From: Sphingobium cloacae
GTDB taxonomy: Bacteria > Pseudomonadota > Alphaproteobacteria > Sphingomonadales > Sphingomonadaceae
Length of the DNA: 64,000 nucleotides
Direction of reading: 5' to 3'
Assembly: GCF_002355855.1 (NCBI RefSeq)
Contig: NZ_AP017656.1
Coordinates: forward strand, 248,001-312,000
The notes under the pieces are model-generated. The model was not told where the DNA came from. It made no database searches and saw nothing but the letters and a program-made list of their open reading frames with translations. Positions 58,821-64,000 of the stretch are shown in pieces (the first letter of the stretch is position 1; each line of letters begins with the position of its first letter). A program made the position numbers and the translations under genes.

Positions 58821-59507
58821 TTGCCCACGCTCGTGCTGATCCGCCACGGCCAGTCGGTCTGGAACCTCGAGAACCGCTTCACGGGCTGGTGGGACGTGGA
58901 TCTGACGCGGCAGGGCGAGATTGAGGCGAAAGCGGCCGGCGAGCTGATGGCGGCGAAGGGGCTGGACTTCGACTTCTGCTTCACGAGCCTCCAGACGCGT
59001 GCGATCAAGACGCTCAACCTTGCGCTCGAGGCCATGGGGCGGTTGTGGTTGCCCGTCGAAAAGGACTGGCGTCTGAACGAGCGCCATTATGGCGGGCTCA
59101 CCGGCCTCGACAAGGCAGCGACCGCAGCCAGGCACGGAGCGGAGCAAGTGAAGATCTGGCGCCGATCGTTTGACATCCCGCCGCCGCCACAGCAGCCAGG
59201 GGGACCCTATGATGTCACCGGCGATCGCCGCTACGCCGGCATCGCAATTCCGAGCGCCGAGAGCCTGAAGGACACGATCGGGCGCGTGCTGCCCTATTGG
59301 GAGGCAAGGATCGCGCCGGAGCTCAAGGCCGGCAGAAGAGTCGTGATCTCGGCGCACGGCAATTCGCTGCGCGCGCTGGTGAAGCATCTGTCTGGCATCC
59401 CCGACGATGAGATCCCCACGATCGAGATCCCGACCGGTGAGCCGATCGTGTATGAGCTCGCGCACGATCTTACGGCAACAGACCGCTATTATCTGTACGA
59501 GCGGTAG
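58821..59507 (+). CDS. gpmA: 2,3-bisphosphoglycerate-dependent phosphoglycerate mutase
   Basis: The 228-residue enzyme interconverts 3- and 2-phosphoglycerate in glycolysis. It has the phospho-His motif LIRHGQSVWN at the start, then FTGWWDVDLT, LNERHYGGLTG with the catalytic Glu, and a second His in VISAHGNSLRAL. All GpmA active-site residues are present. A TTG at 58821 is preferred because GGAGAA lies just before it; a TTG at 58809 is possible. It converges with zwf. Confidence 0.9.
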   Translation: MPTLVLIRHGQSVWNLENRFTGWWDVDLTRQGEIEAKAAGELMAAKGLDFDFCFTSLQTRAIKTLNLALEAMGRLWLPVEKDWRLNERHYGGLTGLDKAATAARHGAEQVKIWRRSFDIPPPPQQPGGPYDVTGDRRYAGIAIPSAESLKDTIGRVLPYWEARIAPELKAGRRVVISAHGNSLRALVKHLSGIPDDEIPTIEIPTGEPIVYELAHDLTATDRYYLYER

Positions 59508-59661
59508 GGCGACTACTGAAATGCCACTCGGAGCCGGCCTGTCGCGTGGAGCCCAGCGCGGTAGCCGATCCAAGTCAGCGCGGCTTGGGGCGATCCGAAC
59601 CCTTCGCGGAAAAGGTGCCGGCCTTGTCCCTCCCTTTCTGACCGGAGTTCGTTCGCTCCAT

Positions 59662-61122
59662 TTATCGACCCAATGCGTGCCATTGCCGGCCATCGCGGGC
59701 GATCAGTGCGTCGGCGGCGCGAGGTCCGGAAGTGCCTGGCGTATATTCCTCCAGCACTCCCTCGCCACGAGCCCAGGCGTCCAGGATCGGCTGCACAACG
59801 GCCCATCCCGCCTCGATCTGGTCGGCACGCTGGAATAGCGTCTGATCGCCCATCATCATGTCATACAGGAGGGTTTCGTACCCTGTCCGGTGCGCGACGG
59901 CGAACTTCTCTGCATAAGCAAAATCGAGCGCTACGGGGACCGCCTCCACTTGCGGACCCGGCCGTTTGACCAGGAAACCAAGGTCGATCCCTTCGTGCGG
60001 CTGGATCTGGAACACGAGCTGATTGGCCGGGAGATGAGCGACCGGGGTCTCCCGAAACGTCGCATAGGGCACCGGGTTGAAGGTCACCACGATCTCGGTG
60101 TCCCGTGCGGCGAGCGCCTTACCCGTGCGCAGATAGAAGGGCACGCCGGTCCAGCGCCAGGTGTCGACCATGAGCTTGAGCGCCACATAAGTTTCGGTGG
60201 CGGTGTTCGGGTCCACGTGCGGCGTCTCGCGATAGGCGGGGATCATCTGGCCGTTGACCTGGCCGGCTGCGTACATGCCCCGCACCGCGTCGCTTCGCGC
60301 CTCATCCGGGGTAATGCGACGGACGGCCCGAAGCAGCTTTGCCTTTTCGTCGCGGATGACCTCGGCGTCGAAGCTGTTTGGCGGCTCCATTGCGATCATC
60401 GACAAAAGCTGCATCAGGTGGTTGGGAACCATGTCCCGGAGCGCACCGGTTGTGTCGTAGAACGCCCCGCGGGTGCCGATGCCGATCGCTTCGGCGGCTG
60501 AAATCTGGATGTGGTCCACGTAGCGGTGGTTCCATACCGCCTCCAACCAGGCGTTGCCGAACCGCGCGACCAGGATGTTCTGGACGGTTTCCTTCCCCAG
60601 GAAGTGATCGATCCGGTAAACTTGGCTCTCGTTCACTCGAGACAGGATCCGCTGGTTGAGAGCCCGTGCGGATTCGAGGTCGTGACCGAAGGGCTTCTCG
60701 ATCACCACCCGCCGAAAGCCGCCGTCATGTTCCTCCGTGAGGCCGGCGTCGGCGAGCCTGTCCACGATGACCCCGAAGAACTGCGGCGGCGTGGCCAGAT
60801 AAAATGCCGCGTCGCCCTCGCCCAGCCGCTGCTTGAGCCTTTCGTAGACAGTCCCAAGCGTGAAGTCGCCGGGGAGGTAGCTGGTCCGCTGGCGCAATCG
60901 TTGCCAGCACTGTGTCTGCGGCGCGAACTCATCGAGGCTCACGCGCAGACTTTCATCATCGCCATCCCGAAGGGCTATGCCGATGACGTTGAGCTCTTCG
61001 CTCAAGAGTCCGTCGAAGCAGAGGTTGGCCAGCGCCGGAACCAGCAGCCTGCGGGTGAGGTCTCCTGTCGCGCCGAAGATGACGATCGTCGCCGGGCGCC
61101 CCGGCACGGTCACTCCATTCAC
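59662..61122 (-). CDS. zwf: Glucose-6-phosphate 1-dehydrogenase
   Basis: The 486-residue enzyme oxidises glucose-6-phosphate with NADP to 6-phosphogluconolactone. The coenzyme motif [13 protein letters not shown] and the active-site RIDHFLGKE are both present, along with EKPFGHDL. The GTG at 61120-61122 overlaps the gnd stop, so translation is coupled. It is the third gene of the tal/pgi-gnd-zwf operon; its product feeds the oxidative pentose-phosphate or Entner-Doudoroff route and supplies NADPH under stress. Confidence 0.92.
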   Translation of the reverse strand: MNGVTVPGRPATIVIFGATGDLTRRLLVPALANLCFDGLLSEELNVIGIALRDGDDESLRVSLDEFAPQTQCWQRLRQRTSYLPGDFTLGTVYERLKQRLGEGDAAFYLATPPQFFGVIVDRLADAGLTEEHDGGFRRVVIEKPFGHDLESARALNQRILSRVNESQVYRIDHFLGKETVQNILVARFGNAWLEAVWNHRYVDHIQISAAEAIGIGTRGAFYDTTGALRDMVPNHLMQLLSMIAMEPPNSFDAEVIRDEKAKLLRAVRRITPDEARSDAVRGMYAAGQVNGQMIPAYRETPHVDPNTATETYVALKLMVDTWRWTGVPFYLRTGKALAARDTEIVVTFNPVPYATFRETPVAHLPANQLVFQIQPHEGIDLGFLVKRPGPQVEAVPVALDFAYAEKFAVAHRTGYETLLYDMMMGDQTLFQRADQIEAGWAVVQPILDAWARGEGVLEEYTPGTSGPRAADALIARDGRQWHALGR

Positions 61123-62105
61123 TGCGGGATCTCGACATGCCCGCCGAACCCGAAGCGCATCGCGGAAAGCACCTGGTCGGCGAAGGTGTGCTCGACCCGG
61201 CTCCGATACCGGGCAAACAGCGCAGCGGTAAGGACCACAGCGGGAACCGCCTCTTCCATGGCCGCCTCGACGGTCCAGCGCCCCTCGCCCGAATCCGCAA
61301 CCCGCCCGGAGAACTGCGAGAGCATCTGATCCTTGGCGAGCGCCGCCGCAGTGAGGTCCAGAAGCCAAGAGGATATGACAGAGCCGCGCCGCCACACCTC
61401 GGCGATGTCGGTGAGATTGAGAACGTAGCGCTCATCCTCGGGAAGCTTGCTGGACTGCTTCGACTTCAGAATGTCGAAGCCTTCGGCATATGCCTGCATC
61501 AGGCCGTATTCGATGCCGTTGTGCACCATCTTGACGAAGTGACCCGCGCCGGCGGGCCCGGCGTGGATATAGCCCTTCTCCGCGCGCGCATCCTCTCCCT
61601 CATGCTCCATCCGGTTCGGCGTCCGCGGAATGGTGCCGATGCCCGGCGCGAGCGCGTCGAAGATCGGATCGAGATGGTCGACGGCCTCCTTCGGTCCGCC
61701 GATCATCATGCAATAGCCGCGCTCGAGGCCCCACACGCCTCCCGAGGTACCGACATCAATATAGTGGATGCCCTTGTCGGCCAGCAGCTTCGCCCGGCGA
61801 ATATCGTCCTTGTAGAAGCTGTTGCCGCCATCGATGACGACGTCGCCAGGTTCGGCGATCGTGCGGAGGATCTGGATCGTCTTCTCGGTCGGCTCGCCCG
61901 CGGGCAGCATGACCCAGAAGACTGCCTCCGTGCCCAGCTTCTTCTTGATTTCCTCAAGCGAGTCAGCCGGCTCGAATCCTTCAAGCTCGAGTTCCGCCAC
62001 CGCCTCAGGATTGCGGTCGAAGACCACTGGCTGATGTCCGGAGCGTTGAAGCCGACGGGCGATGTTGCCTCCCATCCGGCCGAGGCCGATCATTCCGATC
62101 CGCAT
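61119..62105 (-). CDS. gnd: 6-phosphogluconate dehydrogenase, decarboxylating, short form
   Basis: The 328-residue enzyme is of the short GndA/YqeC type rather than the 470-residue form. It has the coenzyme motif [22 protein letters not shown] and [19 protein letters not shown], and the catalytic [13 protein letters not shown]. It turns 6-phosphogluconate into ribulose-5-phosphate and CO2. The start is the Met at 62105, 16 bp after the preceding gene, and the stop overlaps zwf by four bases. Confidence 0.92.
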   Translation of the reverse strand: MRIGMIGLGRMGGNIARRLQRSGHQPVVFDRNPEAVAELELEGFEPADSLEEIKKKLGTEAVFWVMLPAGEPTEKTIQILRTIAEPGDVVIDGGNSFYKDDIRRAKLLADKGIHYIDVGTSGGVWGLERGYCMMIGGPKEAVDHLDPIFDALAPGIGTIPRTPNRMEHEGEDARAEKGYIHAGPAGAGHFVKMVHNGIEYGLMQAYAEGFDILKSKQSSKLPEDERYVLNLTDIAEVWRRGSVISSWLLDLTAAALAKDQMLSQFSGRVADSGEGRWTVEAAMEEAVPAVVLTAALFARYRSRVEHTFADQVLSAMRFGFGGHVEIPQ

Positions 62106-62121
62106 ATTTCCAGGCTCCCGC

Positions 62122-64000
62122 TCAATTCCGGAGTGCTTCGTCGAGCAATTCTTCAAGGTCGCTCAGACTGGCGCTTTGGAGGTGGACCCGCAGGACGCGC
62201 TGGCCCCGGCTGGCGAGCACGTCGAGATCGCCTCGCGCTTGGGCGAGCTGGACCGTGCCGAAGCTGGCTTTACGTCCTGGGATCGGGACGTCGGGATCGG
62301 GCGTGCGGGTGATCTCGAGAAACACTCCCGAGCGCGGCCCTCCCTTGTACGCCTGACCAGTCGAGTGGAGGAAACGCGGCCCGAAGCCCGCGACGGTGGC
62401 GACGTGTCGCGCCTTCACGACCCGTTCGCGCATGCGTGCGACGAGAGCCTCGTTCGCCGGGTTGCGTTCGACGTAGAGAAGGAACCCTACATAATCGCCG
62501 GGGCCGGGACGCGCTAAATGGGTGCGCAGGATCTGGACCGCGTTGTCGCCGGAATGGCCTCGGTCGGCGGGCCCGAAGAAGGCCACCCTGCCATCCTCGA
62601 AAAATGGTGTCTCGGGCGCCAGGCTCCCGGTGGCTTCGTAGGCGTCGATCAGCACCCGCGTCCTGATCTTGGCATCCTCGACGTCGGGCTGGTCGAAAGG
62701 GTCGATCCCGATCACCGCGCCGGCGACCGCGGTAGCGATCTCCCAGCGAAAGAACTCCTGCCCGATCATCTCCTTTGACGAGAGCGCTATCCGCACGACC
62801 GGCTGGCCGGCGGTAACGAGCGCATCGGCATGGGCGTCGAGCCTGGCGTGATCGTCGCCCGTGAGCGACAGCAGTACGAAGAGGCGGTCCGATCCATAGT
62901 GCGCCGGCGGCACCGGCGGTTCCAGGTCGACGGGAACGATGCCCCTGCCCTGCTTGCCGGTGGACTCGGCCAACAGCTGTTCGAGCCACGCTCCGAATGC
63001 TCGAAGCGCGGGCGAGGTCAGCACCGTCACCTTGTCGCGCCCGCGGTTCGCCGCTTCCCCCAGGATCGCACCGAGCCGCACGCCAGGATTGAAGGCGGGC
63101 GGCGCGTCGGGCGCGCAGCTCTGCACCATCGGCGCAACCCTGGTGAAGAACTCGGCCACGTCCATGCCCATCACGGCCGCGGGCACCATCCCGAAGACGC
63201 TGAGAACCGAATAGCGGCCGCCAATCGTTGGATCGCCCAGGAAGACGCCCGCGTAGCCATGATCGTGCGCGATCTTTGCCAGGCGCGATCCCGGGTCGGT
63301 GATGGCGATGAAGCGACTGCCGTCCTGGCCCGCCAGATTCCAGAAATAGGCGCGCAGCAGTTCCGGCTCCATCGTCGAGCCCGACTTGGAGGCAACGATG
63401 AACAGCGTGTGCTCGGGGTCGATCGCCGCCGCCACTGCGGCGATTTGCTTCGGATCGGTGGTATCGAGCACATGGATCATCGGGCTGCCGCTCCGCGGCC
63501 CCACGATCTCGGCCAAGACCTCCGGGCCGAGGCTCGACCCGCCCATGCCGAGGAGCACCGCGGACCGATACTGGGCTGCCTGAGCGCCGAGAGCTTTCAA
63601 TGCCTCGGGGTCGATCTGCTCGCCCTTACCTGCGGCAAGCCACCCGAGCCACTTGGCTTCCTCGCCGCCGGTCCATAGCGTGGCATCGCCTGTCCATAGC
63701 CGTCTGGACCAGCTTTCCTGACGCATTCGCTCGAGCCGCGCCTCTACCGCCTCGTCGAGCTCCCGCGGCAGTGCCTCGTGCATGCTGTTCAGCCCGTCTC
63801 CGACAATGGCGGAGCGCTTGGCAGCAACGGCACCAAGGAGCGCATCGGCTGCGTCGGCGAACTGCTTCACGCCGTCTCGCACGAGCTCGTCCGCGACCGC
63901 TGGCAAGTCGAGCCCGAGACGGTCTACCTCGCGGAGAATCCGACGCGCGCTTTCCACTTCGGCGGTCAGGGACGGCGCGAGCGTGCCATGATCACGGAAG
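62122..64000 (-). CDS. Bifunctional transaldolase/glucose-6-phosphate isomerase (cut by window edge)
   Basis: The frame is open to the right edge. The first visible residues ([21 protein letters not shown]) are the end of a transaldolase domain. A complete glucose-6-phosphate isomerase domain follows, with [44 protein letters not shown] and a C-terminal [17 protein letters not shown] containing the catalytic Lys. Intact fusions have about 950 residues; about 626 are seen here. The Val at 63957 is not the true start. The fused enzyme links the pentose-phosphate pathway to glycolysis and heads the gnd-zwf operon. Confidence 0.9.
   Translation of the reverse strand, partial: FRDHGTLAPSLTAEVESARRILREVDRLGLDLPAVADELVRDGVKQFADAADALLGAVAAKRSAIVGDGLNSMHEALPRELDEAVEARLERMRQESWSRRLWTGDATLWTGGEEAKWLGWLAAGKGEQIDPEALKALGAQAAQYRSAVLLGMGGSSLGPEVLAEIVGPRSGSPMIHVLDTTDPKQIAAVAAAIDPEHTLFIVASKSGSTMEPELLRAYFWNLAGQDGSRFIAITDPGSRLAKIAHDHGYAGVFLGDPTIGGRYSVLSVFGMVPAAVMGMDVAEFFTRVAPMVQSCAPDAPPAFNPGVRLGAILGEAANRGRDKVTVLTSPALRAFGAWLEQLLAESTGKQGRGIVPVDLEPPVPPAHYGSDRLFVLLSLTGDDHARLDAHADALVTAGQPVVRIALSSKEMIGQEFFRWEIATAVAGAVIGIDPFDQPDVEDAKIRTRVLIDAYEATGSLAPETPFFEDGRVAFFGPADRGHSGDNAVQILRTHLARPGPGDYVGFLLYVERNPANEALVARMRERVVKARHVATVAGFGPRFLHSTGQAYKGGPRSGVFLEITRTPDPDVPIPGRKASFGTVQLAQARGDLDVLASRGQRVLRVHLQSASLSDLEELLDEALRN

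Overview
The window looks like a chromosomal or megaplasmid segment of a sphingomonad (Alphaproteobacteria, Sphingomonadales). This rests on the high GC content, dense ATGA-overlapping operons, a large TonB-dependent receptor next to an AraC regulator, EcfG-type general-stress promoters (GGAAC-N16-CGTT), a CYP153-like P450 with its own ferredoxin, and a fused transaldolase/glucose-6-phosphate isomerase. The assignment is inference from gene content; no rRNA or tRNA was found.

Layout. (1) 1-1788: polysaccharide genes, a GT4 glycosyltransferase cut by the window edge and a mannose-1-phosphate guanylyltransferase. (2) 2007-7768: a compact defence island with a tyrosine integrase, a SPARTA pair (short prokaryotic Argonaute plus TIR-APAZ), a VapBC-type toxin-antitoxin pair on the same strand just upstream, and a serine resolvase. 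A 12-bp direct repeat sits near both ends. (3) 7945-11775: a small membrane protein, an orphan receiver protein, a TrpF-like protein, a DUF4403 lipoprotein and an EcfG-controlled DUF4142 protein. (4) 11842-16595: a MarR-linked EmrAB/outer-membrane-factor efflux operon whose adaptor gene carries an in-frame stop. (5) 16721-23651: a P450/TetR pair, an IS110 remnant, and an AraC regulator with a 1015-residue TonB-dependent receptor.

(6) 24073-39061: a catabolic cluster with acyl-CoA chemistry (crotonase, paired acyl-CoA dehydrogenases, SCP2-thiolase-like protein with a DUF35 partner, acyl-CoA ligase, hotdog thioesterases, NUDIX hydrolase) and oxygenation (Baeyer-Villiger-type monooxygenase, CYP153-like P450, 2Fe-2S ferredoxin, alpha/beta hydrolase), headed by a GntR/FadR-type regulator. 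A plausible route runs from hydroxylation to ketone, Baeyer-Villiger ester or lactone, hydrolysis, CoA activation, dehydrogenation and C-C cleavage, as for an alicyclic, terpenoid or steroid-like compound. The substrate is not known.

(7) 39150-43345: a single MCE/MlaD protein, TetR, an ABC1/UbiB kinase-like protein and an EcfG-type sigma factor with an EcfG promoter in front of it. (8) 43576-50329: a TetR-controlled second efflux operon followed by four broken genes in a row (adaptor, outer-membrane factor, SDR, aldo-keto reductase). (9) 50665-54675: a TniA-TniB-TniQ transposition module lying between a dif-like Xer site and a second, perfectly palindromic Xer-like site. (10) 54854-64000: a stress and carbon-metabolism block with a Bax-inhibitor-1 protein, two Hsp20 chaperones behind an RpoH-type promoter and a ROSE-like RNA thermometer, an NDUFS4-like protein, a zinc metallopeptidase, GpmA, and the zwf-gnd-tal/pgi operon.

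The most notable items are the SPARTA locus with its co-directional VapBC pair, the dif-like sites around the Tni module, the thiolase-fold protein lacking the nucleophilic Cys together with its DUF35 partner, and the two efflux operons that have each lost the adaptor to a single stop codon.
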